Shown piece after piece: positions 1 to 29,114 of a stretch of 64,000 nt of DNA (positions are counted from its first letter, which is position 1; every line of letters begins with the position of its first letter). The notes under the pieces are model-generated. The model was not told where the DNA came from. It was given only the letters and a program-made list of their open reading frames with translations, and did not search any database. The position numbers and the translations under genes were made by a program. Source of the stretch: Leptodactylus fallax (Eukaryota; Chordata; Amphibia; Anura; Leptodactylidae); NCBI GenBank assembly GCA_947044405.1, contig CAMRHE010000501.1, positions 798,001 through 862,000 of the forward strand, in the 5' to 3' direction.

Positions 1-3000
1 CAGGAGAGGAGAGGCCGACTGTAGGACAGGGGAATACAATCTATTACTATCTGTTATCAGCCACGTCAGGAGGGGAGAGGCCGACTGTAGGACAGGGGAA
101 TACAATCTATTACTATCTGTTATCAGCTATGTCAGGAGGGGAGAGGCCGACTGTAGGACAGGGGAATACAATCTATTACTATCTGTTATCAGCCACGCCA
201 GGAGGGGAGAGGCCGACTGTAGGACAGGGGAATACAATCTATTACTATCTGTTATCAGCCACGTCAGGAGGGGAGAGACCGACTGTAGGACAGGGGAATA
301 CAATCTATTACTATCTGTTATCAGCCACGTCAGGAGGGGAGAGACCGACTGTAGGACAGGGGAATACAATCTATTACTATCTGTTATCAGCCATGTCAGG
401 AGAGGAGAGGCCGACTGTAGGACAGGGGAATACAATCTATTACTATCTGTTATCAGCCACGCCAGGAGGGGAGAGGCCGACTGTAGGACAGGGGAATACA
501 ATCTATTACTATCTGTTATCAGCCACGTCAGGAGGGGAGAGACCGACTGTAGGACAGGGGAATACAATCTATTACTATCTGTTATCAGCCATGTCAGGAG
601 AGGAGAGGCCGACTGTAGGACAGGGGAATACAATCTATTACTATCTGTTATCAGCCACGTCAGGAGAGGAGAGGCCGACTGTAGGACAGGGGAATACAAT
701 CTATTACTATCTGTTATCAGCCACGTCAGGAGGGGAGAGGCCGACTGTAGGACAGGGGAATACAATCTATTACTATCTGTTATCAGCCATGTCAGGAGAG
801 GAGAGGCCGACTGTAGGACATGGGAATACAATCTATTACTATCTGTTATCAGCCATGTCAGGAGAGGAGAGGCCGACTGTAGGACAGGGGAATACAATCT
901 ATTACTATCTGTTATCAGCCGTGTCAGGAGGGGAGAGGCCGACTGTAGGACAGGAGACTACAATCTATTACTATCTGTTATCAGCCATGTCAGGAGGAGA
1001 GAGGCCGACTGTAGGACAGGGGAATACAATCTATTACTATCTGTTATCAGCCATGTCAGGAGGGGAGAGGCCGACTGTAGGACAGGGGAATACAATCTAT
1101 TACTATCTGTTATCAGCCATGTCAGGAGGAGAGAGGCCGACTGTAGGACAGGTGACTACAATCTATTACTATCTGTTATCAGCCATGTCAGGAGAGGTCG
1201 ACTGTAGGACAGGGAAATACAATCTATTACTATCTGTTATCAGCCACGTCAGGAGAGGAGAGGCCGACTGTAGGACAGGGGAATACAATCTATTACTATC
1301 TGTTATCAGCCATGTCAGGAAGGGAGAGGCCGACTGTAGGACAGGGGAATACAATCTATTACTATCTGTTATCAGCCACGTCAGGAGGAGAGAGGCCGAC
1401 TGTAGGACGGGAATACAATCTATTACTGTCTGTTATCAGCCATGTCAGGAGGGGAGAGGCCGACTGTAGGACAGGGGAATACAATCTATTACTATCTGTT
1501 ATCAGCCATGTCAGGAGGGGAGAGGCCGACTGTAGGACAGGAGAATACAATATATTACTATCTGTTATCAGCCACGTCAGGAGGAGAGAGGCCGAGTGTA
1601 GGACAGGGGAATACAATCTATTACTATCTGTTATCAGCCATGTCAGGAGGGGAGAGACCGACTGTAGGACAGGGGAATACAATCTATTACTATCTGTTAT
1701 CAGCCATGTCAGGAGAGGAGAGGCCGACTGTAGGACAGGGGAATACAATCTATTACTATCTGTTATCAGCCATGTCAGGAGAGGAGAGGCCGACTGTAGG
1801 ACAGGTGACTACAATCTATTACTATCTGTTATCAGCCATGTCAGGAGAGGAGAGGCCGACTGTAGGACAGGGGAACACAATCTATTACTATCTGTTATCA
1901 GCCACGTCAGGAGGGGAGAGGCCGACTGTAGGACAGGGGAATACAATCTATTACTATCTGTTATCAGCCACGTCAGGAGAGGAGAGGCCGACTGTAGGAC
2001 AGGAGAATACAATCTATTACTATCTGTTATCAGCCATGTCAGGAGGGGAGAGGCCGACTGTAGGACAGGGGAATACAATCTATTACTATCTGTTATCAGC
2101 CAAGTCAGGAGAGGCCGACGGTAGGACAGGGGAATACAATCTATTACTATCTGTTATCAGCCATGTCAGGAGAGGCCGACTGTAGGACAGGGGAATACAA
2201 TCTATTACTATCTGTTATCAGCCAAGTCAGGAGGGGAGAGGCCGACTGTAGGACAGGGGAATACAATCTATTACTATCTGTTATCAGCCATGTCAGGAGA
2301 GGAGAGGCCGACTGTAGGACAGGGGAATACAATCTATTACTATCTGTTATCAGCCATGTCAGGAGAGGCCGACTGTAGGACAGGGGAATACCATCTATTA
2401 CTATCTGTTATCAGCCATGTCAGGAGGGGAGAGGCCGACTGTAGGACAGGGGAATACAATCTATTACTATCTGTTATCAGCCGTGTCAGGAGGGGAGAGG
2501 CCGACTGTAGGACAGGGGAATGCAATCTATTACTATCTGTTATCAGCCACGTCAGGAGGGGAGAGGCCGACTGTAGGACAGGGGAATACAATCTATTACT
2601 ATCTGTTATCAGCCATGTCAGGAGAGGAGAGGCCGACTGTAGGACAGGGGAATACAATCTATTACTATCTGTTATCAGCCACGTCAGGAGGGGAGAGGCC
2701 GACTGTAGGACAGGGGAATACAATCTATTACTATCTGTTATCAGCCACGTCAGGAGGGGAGAGGCCGACTGTAGGACAGGTGACTACAATCTATTACTAT
2801 CTGTTATCAGCCATGTCAGGAGAGGAGAGCCCGACTGTAGGACAGGTGACTACAATCTATTACTATCTGTTATCAGCCATGTCAGCAGAGTAGAGGCCGA
2901 CTGTAGGACAGGGGAATACAATCTATTACTATCTGTTATCAGCCATGTCAGGAGGGGAGAGGCCGACTGTAGGACAGGGGAATACAATCTATTACTATCT

Positions 3001-4696
3001 GTTATCAGCCATGTCAGGAGAGGAGAGGCCGACTGTAGGACAGGGGAATACAATCTATTACTATCTGTTATCAGCCATGTCAGGAGGGGAGAGGCCGACT
3101 GTAGGACAGGGGAATACAATCTATTACTATCTGTTATCAGCCACGTCAGGAGGGGAGAGGCCGACTGTAGGACAGGTGACTACAATCTATTACTATCTGT
3201 TATCAGCCACGTCAGGAGGGGAGAGGCCGACTGTAGGACAGGTGACTACAATCTATTACTATCTGTTATCAGCCATGTCAGGAGGGGAGAGGCCGACTGT
3301 AGGACAGGGGAATACAATCTATTACTATCTGTTATCAGCCATGTCAGGAGAGGCCGACTGTAGGACAGGGGAATACAATCTATTACTATCTGTTATCAGC
3401 CGTGTCAGGAGGGGAGAGGCTGACTGTAGGACAGGGGAATACAATCTATTACTATCTGTTATCAGCCATGTCAGGAGAGGCCGACTGTAGGACAGGGGAA
3501 TACAATCTATTACTATCTGTTATCAGCCATGTCAGGAGGGGAGAGGCCGACTGTAGGACAGGGGAATACAATCTATTACTATCTGTTATCAGCCACGTCA
3601 GGAGGGGAGAGGCCGACTGTAGGACAGGGGAATACAATCTATTACTATCTGTTATCAGCCATGTCAGGAGGGGAGAGGCCGACTGTAGGACAGGTGACTA
3701 CAATCTATTACTATCTGTTATCAGCCATGTCAGGAGGGGAGAGGCCGACTGTAGGACAGGTGACTACAATCTATTACTATCTGTTATCAGCCATGTCAGG
3801 AGGGGAGAGGCCGACTGTAGGACAGGTGACTACAATCTATTACTGTCTGTTATCAGCCGCGTCAGGAGGGGAGAGGCCGACTGTAGGACAGGGGAATACA
3901 ATCTATTACTATCTGTTATCAGCCATGTCAGGAGGGGAGAGGCCGACTGTAGGACAGGGGAATACAATCTATTACTATCTGTTATCAGCCACTTCAGGAG
4001 AGGAGAGGCCGACTGTAGGACAGGGGAATACAATCTATTACTATCTGTTATCAGCCATGTCAGGAGGGGAGAGGCCGACTGTAGGACAGGTGACTACAAT
4101 CTATTACTATCTGTTATCAGCCACGTCAGGAGAGGAGAGGCCGACTGTAGGACAGGGGAATACAATCTATTACTATCTGTTATCAGCCATGTCAGGAGGG
4201 GAGAGGCCGACTGTAGGACAGGTGACTACAATCTATTACTATCTGTTATCAGCCGTGTCAGGAGAGGAGAGGCCGACTGTAGGACAGGGGAATACAATCT
4301 ATTACTATCTGTTATCAGCCATGTCAGGAGGGGAGAGGCCGACTGTAGGACAGGGGAATACAATCTATTACTATCTGTTATCAGCCATGTCAGGAGAGGC
4401 CGACTGTAGGACAGGGGAATACAATCTATTACTATCTGTTATCAGCCACGTCAGGAGGGGAGAGGCCGACTGTAGGACAGGGGAATACAATCTATTACTA
4501 TCCGTTATCAGCCATGTCAGGAGGGGAGAGGCCGACTGTAGGACAGGGGAATACAATCTATTACTATCTGTTATCAGCCACGTCAGGAGGGGAGAGGCCG
4601 ACTGTAGGACAGGGGAATACAATCTATTACTATCTGTTATCAGCCACGTCAGGAGGGGAGAGGCCGACTGTAGGACAGGGGAATACAATCTATTAC
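1..4696. repeat. 66-bp minisatellite upstream of DCAF1 exon 2
   Basis: About 70 head-to-tail copies of a 66-bp unit (for example the GCCGACTGTAGGACAGG segment recurs at 15, 81 and 147). Some copies are 60 bp because six bases of the GGGGAGAG run are lost. Variation is mostly at a few sites: CACGTC/CATGTC, GGGGAG/GAGGAG, and GGGGAATAC/GGTGACTAC. Since 66 is a multiple of three and the unit lacks stops in several frames, long spurious ORFs appear on both strands. The array begins before the window and probably lies in the intron following a non-coding first exon of DCAF1. Its last copy decays at about 4690, some 25 bases before a splice acceptor. Confidence 0.97.
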
Positions 4697-4700
4697 TCCA

Positions 4701-4724
4701 ATCTATCTATTCCTTATTTCAGAC
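4701..4724 (+). other. Splice acceptor of first DCAF1 coding exon
   Basis: A pyrimidine-rich tract ends in TTATTTCAG at 4722, then two bases, then the ATG. The polypyrimidine tract follows the last decayed copy of the 66-bp array directly, so the branch point must lie in array-derived or junction sequence. Confidence 0.8.
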
Positions 4725-22348
<17,624 letters not shown>

Positions 22349-23100
22349 GTGTCTGCGCTGTGTGTACGAGGTCCTTCCCTCCTGGAGCTTCACTGTGACG
22401 TGTTTGTCAGGTTTCGGCTGGAGCGGCGTCCGCCTGTTCTCCCGGTGACTCGCGCTCGCTTCTCTTCTCACAGACTCCAAGACGGACATTTTTTCTTTCT
22501 TTTGTAAAACAGCAGAGCTCTTACAGAATAGTTTTATAGAAAAAAAAAAAAAACTATAACCAAAAAATCTTGTGCGCTGGTCGGCGTCCCCTCCCCCTGC
22601 CCGCGGGCTTAACCTCTTCTGTTCCTTTCAGTTTTTTATTGTCTTGTTGGGATTATTTAAGGGGAGGATTTTTTTTTTTCTTAACTTCTGGCAGCAAAGT
22701 ATTTTTATGACAGAATTGTAATATATTCCATAGGAAATGTGTATTTTTGTTCCTTTTAAACTGTGTATTTTGGGGGTCGGGGGGCGGGGCGGCGTGCGGT
22801 GAACGATCACTAGAGATCAGTGTGACAGATGAATTCATTTTAATGGGGGTGTCCTGCGTGGTTGGGGAGGGGTCGGAGGGTCGTTCAGCAGTATTACAGA
22901 GGTGGCCCCGGGAGGGGGGAGGGGGAGGTTGATCCCCGCCCCCACCCCGGTGTGCATTATGTGACAGTCTTCATGGGCTCTTTACCCCCCTCCCCCGATG
23001 TTCATATCAAATCTGATGTTTTAGTTTCTGTGAATCACAAACCAGAGATCATTTCTGTAAAGTGTATTTATTTAAAAAATAAATGGAAAGTCCCGATGTC
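22349..23100 (+). other. DCAF1: DCAF1 3' untranslated region (probable)
   Basis: AT-rich stretches with poly-U and poly-A runs alternate with GC-rich DNA and lead to an AATAAA at 23078. A possible 3'UTR intron could end at TTCTCACAG (22465-22473). Extent is inferred from the poly(A) signal only. Confidence 0.6.
23078..23083 (+). terminator. Poly(A) signal AATAAA, probably DCAF1
   Basis: Canonical hexamer about 730 bp after the DCAF1 stop, the first AATAAA downstream of it that I find. Confidence 0.6.
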
Positions 23101-23232
23101 TGCGGCGGCGGCTGCTGCTCTCCGTTATCAGGCGACCGCTCACTCTGCAGCCTTCTGCTTATAGCGCTCCTTATGTCTCTCAAGGAAAAGCAAAGACTCA
23201 AAAAGCCCCAGAAGGTGACGGCAGCGAAAAGT

Positions 23233-23502
23233 GATCAGTCCTACCGGCGGGTCGTACCATTAGCACCGCAGGGACACGACTAGAGGGATCAGTCCTACCG
23301 GCGGGTCGTACCATTAGCACCGCAGGGACACGGCTAGAGGGATCAGTCCTACGGGCGGCTCATACCATTAGCACCGCAGGGACACGGCTAGAGGGATCAG
23401 TCCTACGGGCGGCTCGTACCATTAGCACCGCAGGGACACGACTAGAGGGATCAGTCCTACCGGCGGGTCGTACCATTAGCACCGCAGGGACACGACTAGA
23501 GT
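23233..23502 (+). repeat. 54-bp tandem repeat, five copies
   Basis: Copies start at GATCAGTCCTAC: 23233, 23287, 23341, 23395 and 23449. Each carries CGTACCATTAGCACCGCAGG. It lies just past the DCAF1 poly(A) site. Confidence 0.95.
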
Positions 23503-23699
23503 AGGTGGGGGGGATTTGTGAGTCTAGAAAGTTTAGGCAGGTGGTACGTGTCACATCCACAGGATACCAGGACACAAGTATCTCATCAGACCATTGCCCA
23601 CAGTATCACACTGTATCCACGCCAGATCGTCAAACCACATGTCATCTGTGGTCCTGGTCTGATAGTCATGTGACTGTTGTAGGTGCTTCTGATGGTAGA

Positions 23700-24470
23700 A
23701 AGGGGTCAGCATGGGCGCTCTGACCGGTCTGTGACTACTCCATATACACAAGCTGTGATGTCCTGTGTGTACTGACCCTTATATCATAGTCAGCAGTGGT
23801 CAGGGGTCAGCATGGACGCTCTGACCGGTCTGTGACTACCCCATATACACAGGCTGTGATGTCCTGTGTGTACTGACTCTTATATCATAGTCAGCAGTGG
23901 TCAGGGGTCAGCATGGGCGCTCTGACCGGTCTGTGACTACTCCATTACACAAGCTGTGATGTCCTGTGTGTGCTGACCCTTATATCATAGGCAGCGGGGG
24001 GCGGGGGGCGGGAGGGGCGCCCGGGCCGGGGTCTGTGACTACCCCATATACACAAGCTGTGATGTCCTGTGTGTACTGACCCTTATATCATAGTCAGCAG
24101 TGGTCAGGGGTCAGCATGGACGCTCTGACCGGTCTGTGACTACCCCATATACACAAGCTGTGATGTCCTGTGTGTACTGACCCTTATATCATAGTCAGCA
24201 GTGGTCAGGGGTCAGCATGGACGCTCTGACCGGTCTGTGACTACCCCATATACACAAGCTGTGATGTCCTGTGTGTACTGACCCTTATATCATAGTCAGC
24301 AGTGGTCAGGGGTCAGCATGGAGGCTGTGACCGGTCTGTGACTACCCCATATACACAAGCTGGGATGTCCTGTGTGTACTGACCCTTATATCATAGTCAG
24401 CAGTGGTCAGGGGTCAGCATGGATGCTCTGACCGGTCTGTGACTACCCCATATACACAAGCTGGGATGTA
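23700..24470 (+). repeat. About 101-bp tandem repeat, eight copies
   Basis: Unit contains GGTCAGGGGTCAGCATGG, CTCTGACCGGTCTGTGAC and CATATACACAAGCTG, spaced about 101 bp (23741, 23842 and so on). One copy (about 23988-24032) is strongly G-enriched, as if A and T had been replaced by G. Confidence 0.93.
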
Positions 24471-25364
24471 TACAGCACATTGTGAGCTATGGAATAGTTG
24501 GGCACTGTTGTCCTTGGCTGCAGTTTCTTCTTCTGTTCCTCAGTACGATTCCTCCTCCTCTTCTGGTCCTTTAATCTCGGGTTCTTACCATTCTCAGTTG
24601 CGCCTCTCCCTGGTTGTTTTCCTCAATCACACTCTTGGTATTCTCTCCATAATGCAGAACCAACAAACCCCATTAGATGGCGGGGTATGACATCCTGGCC
24701 TGCTAGTCTTTGACCACTGACCAGAAGTTGGGCTTATTTTTCCATCCAATGTGGATTCAGACTGAAGCTGATCTAAAGGGGGTCTGGACAGAATAATAGG
24801 AACCCCTTTATTTCACACAGTTGAGTTTCTTTGACATGCCCGCCAGCACTTGCTATTGCTCCTTTTTCCCCCCCATGGTCTTGTGGCTTATATCAATTCT
24901 GTCTCTCTGTTTTAGAGCCTGATATGTTTGATTTGCGAAGTTCCAAATGGGACGGATTGTTGGTAGATTTCATGATCTCATCTCAGGCTGTAAAATCTCT
25001 AGAGACAGAAGCTGCTGTGGTCAAAAGTCAAAGCTTGACTCAAGGTAGAGAAAAGACTTAAGTGGCTTATAGTCAAAAACCTCAAAACTCTGGACCCCAA
25101 ATTACTGCACAATTGAATACAAGTTTGACTCTAGTATCGATAAAATCCATCAGGCGTGCAAAACCCAAAGAGGATACCCCTGGTGGTGCCGCAACAGCCA
25201 AACCACAGGCAAGCTTGGACTTTTGACCAGGTGTTTTGCTGATCTTTATATATTGAGATGTGATCATGGAAGCAACAGACCTCAACACATCCAGCAACCT
25301 TGGTCACAGAGCCCCCACCTGGTGCCACAATCAGCCCCCTCTGTCAAGTCTGACATATCATTGC

Positions 25365-25395
<31 letters not shown>

Positions 25396-25572
25396 AAAAA
25401 AAAAAACAGCATAAGAAAGTTCAGCAGCAGCTACCAGTGATGGGGGAGTCAGGAAGCATTCAACTGCTGTAAGAAAATATGGGTTGTTAACGTTATTCTG
25501 TACTACCTGAGTATATTACATATACACTGACTGTCAGCATTAAGACCCCTGCCCTGTGTGTGTGTATGTATG

Positions 25573-25611
<39 letters not shown>

Positions 25612-25625
25612 ATGTACAGTATATA
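24471..25625. other. Gene-free intergenic DNA
   Basis: I see no gene. It has short unrecognised ORFs, a C22-A21 homopolymer pair at 25364-25406, and a TG/TA microsatellite from about 25555 that runs into the first Tc1 element. Confidence 0.7.
25364..25406. repeat. Compound homopolymer C22 then A21
   Basis: Twenty-two C followed directly by twenty-one A. Length is likely unreliable in assembly. Confidence 0.9.
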
Positions 25626-27200
25626 CAGTGCCTTGCGAAAGTATTCGGCCCCCTTGAACTTTTCAACCTTTTGCCACATTTCAGGCTTCAAACATAAAGA
25701 TATAAAATTTTAATTTTTTGGTGAAGAATCAACAAGTGGGACACAATCGTGAAGTGGAACGAAATTTATTGGATATTTTAAACTTTTGTAAAAAATATAA
25801 AACTGAAAAGTGGGGCGTGCCATATTATTCGGCCCCTTTACTTTCAGTGCAGCAAAGTCACTCCCGAAGTTCAGTGAGGATCTCTGAAGGATCCAATGTT
25901 GTCCTAAATGACTGATGAGGATAAATATAATCCACCTGTGTGTACAAGTCTCCGTATAAATGCACCTGCTCTGTGATAGGCTCAGGGTTCTGTATAAAGC
26001 GCAGAGAGCATCATGAAGACCAAGGAACACACCAGGCAGGTCCGTGATACTGTTGTGGAGAAGTTTAAAGCCGGATTTGGATACAAAAAGATTTCCCAAA
26101 CTTTACACATCCCAAGGAGCGCTGTGCAAGCGATCATATTGAAATGGAAGGAGTATCAGACCACTGCAAATCTACCAAGACCCGGCCGTCCCTCTAAACT
26201 TTCATCTCAAACAAGGAGAAGACTGATCAGAGATGCAGCCAAGAGGCCCATGATCACTCTGGATGAACTGCAGAGATCTACAGCTGAGGTGGGAGAGTCT
26301 GTCCATAGGACAACAATCAGTCGTACACGGCACAAATCTGGCCTTTATGGAAGAGTGGCAAGAAGAAAGCCATTTCTCAAAGATAGCCATAAAAAGTCAC
26401 CTGGGAGACACCAAACATGTGGAAGAAGGTGCTCTGCTCAGATGGAACCAAAATCCAACTTTTTGGCCACAATGCAAAACGATATGTTTGGCGTAAAAGC
26501 AACACAGCTCATCCCCCTGAACACACCATCCCCACTGTCACACATGGTGGGGGCAGCATCATGGTTTGGGCCTGCTTTTCTTCAGCAGGGACAGGGAAGA
26601 TGGTTACAATTGATGGGAAGATGGATGGAGCCAAATACAGGAGCATTCTGGAAGAAAACCTGTTGGAGTCTGCAAAAGACCTGAGACTGGGACGGAGATT
26701 TATCTTCCAACAAGACAATGATCCCAAACATAAAGCAAAATCTACAATGGAATGGTTCCCAAATAAACGTATCCAGGTGTTAGAATGGCCAAGTCAAAGT
26801 CCAGACCTGAATCCAATCGAGAATCTGTGGAAAGAGCTGAAAACTGCTGTTCACAAACGCTCTCCATCCAACCTCACTGAGCTCCAGCTGTTTTCCAAGG
26901 AAGAATGGGCAAGAACTGATAGAGACAACCCCAAGCGACTTGTAGCTGTAATCGCAGCAAAAGGGGGCGCTACAAAGTATTAACTTAAGGGGGACGAATA
27001 ATATTGCACGCCCCACTTTTCAGTTTTTTTATTTATTACAAAACTTTAAAATAACCAATAAATTTCGTTCCACTTCACGATTGTGTCCCACTTGTTGTTG
27101 ATTCTTCACCAAAAAATAAAAATTTTATATCCTTATGTTTGAAGCCTGAAATGTGGCAAAAGGTTGGAAAGTTCAAGGGGGTGAATACTTTCGCAAGGCA

Positions 27201-27203
<3 letters not shown>
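25626..27203 (+). mobile_element. Tc1/mariner DNA transposon (copy 1), complete ends
   Basis: 1578 bp, flanked by TA (25624-25625 and 27204-27205). Long terminal inverted repeats of about 210 bp: left 25626 to about 25837 starting CAGTGCCTTGCGAAAG, right about 26987-27203 ending in its complement. It has one transposase gene, broken, so the copy is non-autonomous. Inserted in a TA microsatellite. Confidence 0.96.
26013..26983 (+). pseudogene. Tc1 transposase, frameshifted (copy 1)
   Basis: The N-terminal part (MKTKEHTRQVRD...) has the paired-like helix-turn-helix region, GRPSK AT-hook-like motif and a second HTH. The frame breaks near 26385-26410 and continues in another frame from about 26396. 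The C-terminal half keeps the DDE/D catalytic core: SDGTKIQLFG (first Asp), QQDNDPKH (second Asp) and SPDLNPIENLWKEL (Glu, DD34E spacing), ending at TAA 26981-26983. Residues before the break appear to be missing as well. Confidence 0.93.
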
Positions 27204-27205
<2 letters not shown>

Positions 27206-27231
<26 letters not shown>

Positions 27232-27475
27232 CCACTTATCACATAGTTCAGTATATATATATATTGTAAAAAACAGGCAGCACTTCGTTGTAAAGTGAAG
27301 TAAAAAGTGGATTTATTGCCCCATGCGATGATTCAGCTCTACTGTATAGTGAGCCTGTACTTGATACATATCAATTTGTTTTGAACAGGACACTACCTTT
27401 TCCCAGTGGTGAGCACCCACATTTATGTGCATATTTTACTGGTGCGGTCATTCATTGTATTGCTATATATAGATC
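27206..27475. other. Spacer between Tc1 copies 1 and 2
   Basis: 270 bp rich in TA microsatellite at its left end; otherwise nothing recognised. Confidence 0.7.
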
Positions 27476-27477
27476 TA

Positions 27478-29063
27478 CAGTGGGGAAAAAAGTATTTAGT
27501 CAGCCACCAATTGTGCAAGTTCTCCCACTTATAAAGATGAGGCCGGCCTGTAATTGTCATCATAGGTAGACCTCAACTATGAGAGACAAAATGAGAAAAC
27601 TAATCCAGAAAATCACATTGTTAAAGAATTTATTTGCAAATTATGGTGGAAAATAAGTATTTGGTCACCTACAAATAAGCAAGATTTCTGTCTCTCCCAG
27701 CCCTGTAACTTCTCCTTTAAGAGGCTCCTCTGTCCTCCACTCATTACCTGTAGTAATGGCTCCTGTGTGACATTGTTATCAGTATAAAAGACTCCTGTCC
27801 ACAACCTCAGTCACACTCCAAACTCCACTATGGTGAAGACCAAAGAGCTGTGGAAGGACCAGAAACAAAATGGTAGCCCTGCACCAGGCTGGGAAGACTG
27901 AATCTGCAATAGGCAAGCAGCTTGGTGTGAAGAAATCACCTGTGGGAGCAATAATTAGAAAATGGAAGACATACAAGACCACTGATAATCTCCCTCCATC
28001 AGGGGCTCCACGCAAGGTCTCACCCCGTGGGGTCAAAATGATCACAAGAACGGTGAGCAAAAATCCCAGAACCACACGGGGGGACCTAGTGACTGACCTG
28101 CAGAAAGCTGGGACTAACGTAACAAAGGCTACCGTCAGTAACACACTACGCCGCCAGGGACTCAGATCCTGCAGTGCCAGACGTGTCCCCCTGCTTAAGC
28201 CAGGACATATCCGGGCCCGTCTGAAGTTTGCTAGAGAGCATTTGGATGTTCCAGAAGAGTATTGGGAGAATGTCATATGGTCAGATGAAACCAAAGTAGA
28301 ACTGTTTGGTAGAAACACAACTCGTGGTGTTTGGAGGAGAGTGAATGCTGAGTTGTATCCAAAGAACACCAGACCTACTGTGAAGCATGGGGGGGCAACA
28401 TCATGTATGGGGCTGTTTCTCTGCAAAGGGACCAGGACGACTGATCCGTGTACATGAAAGAATGAATGGGGCCATGTATGGGGAGATTGTGAGTGCAAAC
28501 CTCCTTCCATCAGCAAGGGCATTGAAGATGAAACGTGGCTGGGTCTTTCAGCATGACAATGATCCCAAGCACACCGCCAGGGCAACGAAGGAGCGGCTTC
28601 GTAAGAAGCATTTCAGGGTCCTGGAGTGGCCTAGCCAGTCTCCAGATCTCAGCCCCATAGAAAACCTTTGGAGGGAGTAGAAAGTCCGTGTTGCCCAGCG
28701 ACAGCCCCAAAACAACCCTGCTCTAGAGGAGATCTGCATGGAGGAATGGGCCGACATACCAGCAACAGTGTGTGCCAACCTTGTGAAGACTTACAGGAAA
28801 CGTTTCACCTCTGTCATTGCCAACAAAGGAGATAGAACAAAGGATTGAGATGAACTTTTGTTATTGAGCAAATACTTATTTCCCACCATAATTTGCAAAT
28901 AAATTCTTTAAAAATCAGACAATGTGATTTTCTGGATTAGTTTTCTCATTTTGTCTCTCATAGTTGAGGTCTACCTATGATGACAATTACAGGCCGGCCT
29001 CATCTTTATAAGTGGGAGAACTTGCACAATTGGTCGCTGACTAAATACTTTTTTTCCCCACTG
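27478..29063 (+). mobile_element. Tc1/mariner DNA transposon (copy 2), complete ends
   Basis: 1586 bp flanked by TA (27476-27477, 29064-29065). Terminal inverted repeats about 190 bp: left starts CAGTGGGGAAAAAAGTATTT, right (from about 28867) ends in the complement ending CCCCACTG. A different Tc1 family from copies 1 and 3. Same orientation as both neighbours. Confidence 0.96.
27830..28848 (+). pseudogene. Tc1 transposase, multiply broken (copy 2)
   Basis: Starts MVKTKEL at 27830, shifts frame by about 27870, is open to about 28395 (IVALHQ-like start, [25 protein letters not shown] with the first Asp), shifts again near 28395-28410 and goes on through [11 protein letters not shown] and [13 protein letters not shown]. 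An in-frame TAG at 28678 then interrupts; the tail ([11 protein letters not shown] to DRTKD) ends with TGA at 28846. Catalytic D, D, E are all still present. Confidence 0.92.
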
Positions 29064-29114
29064 TATATACTGTACATATATCCTACCCCTGCCCTGTGTT
29101 TGTGTATATATATA

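Noticed and set aside
1..4696. CRISPR-like regular repeats
   Set aside because: No unique spacers, units directly adjacent and degenerate, and the setting is a vertebrate gene with introns. The same applies to the other arrays.
24831..25061. 76-codon ORF in the 24.5-25.6 kb spacer
   Set aside because: No similarity I can name, no splice or promoter context; treated as chance or an unrecognised repeat fragment.
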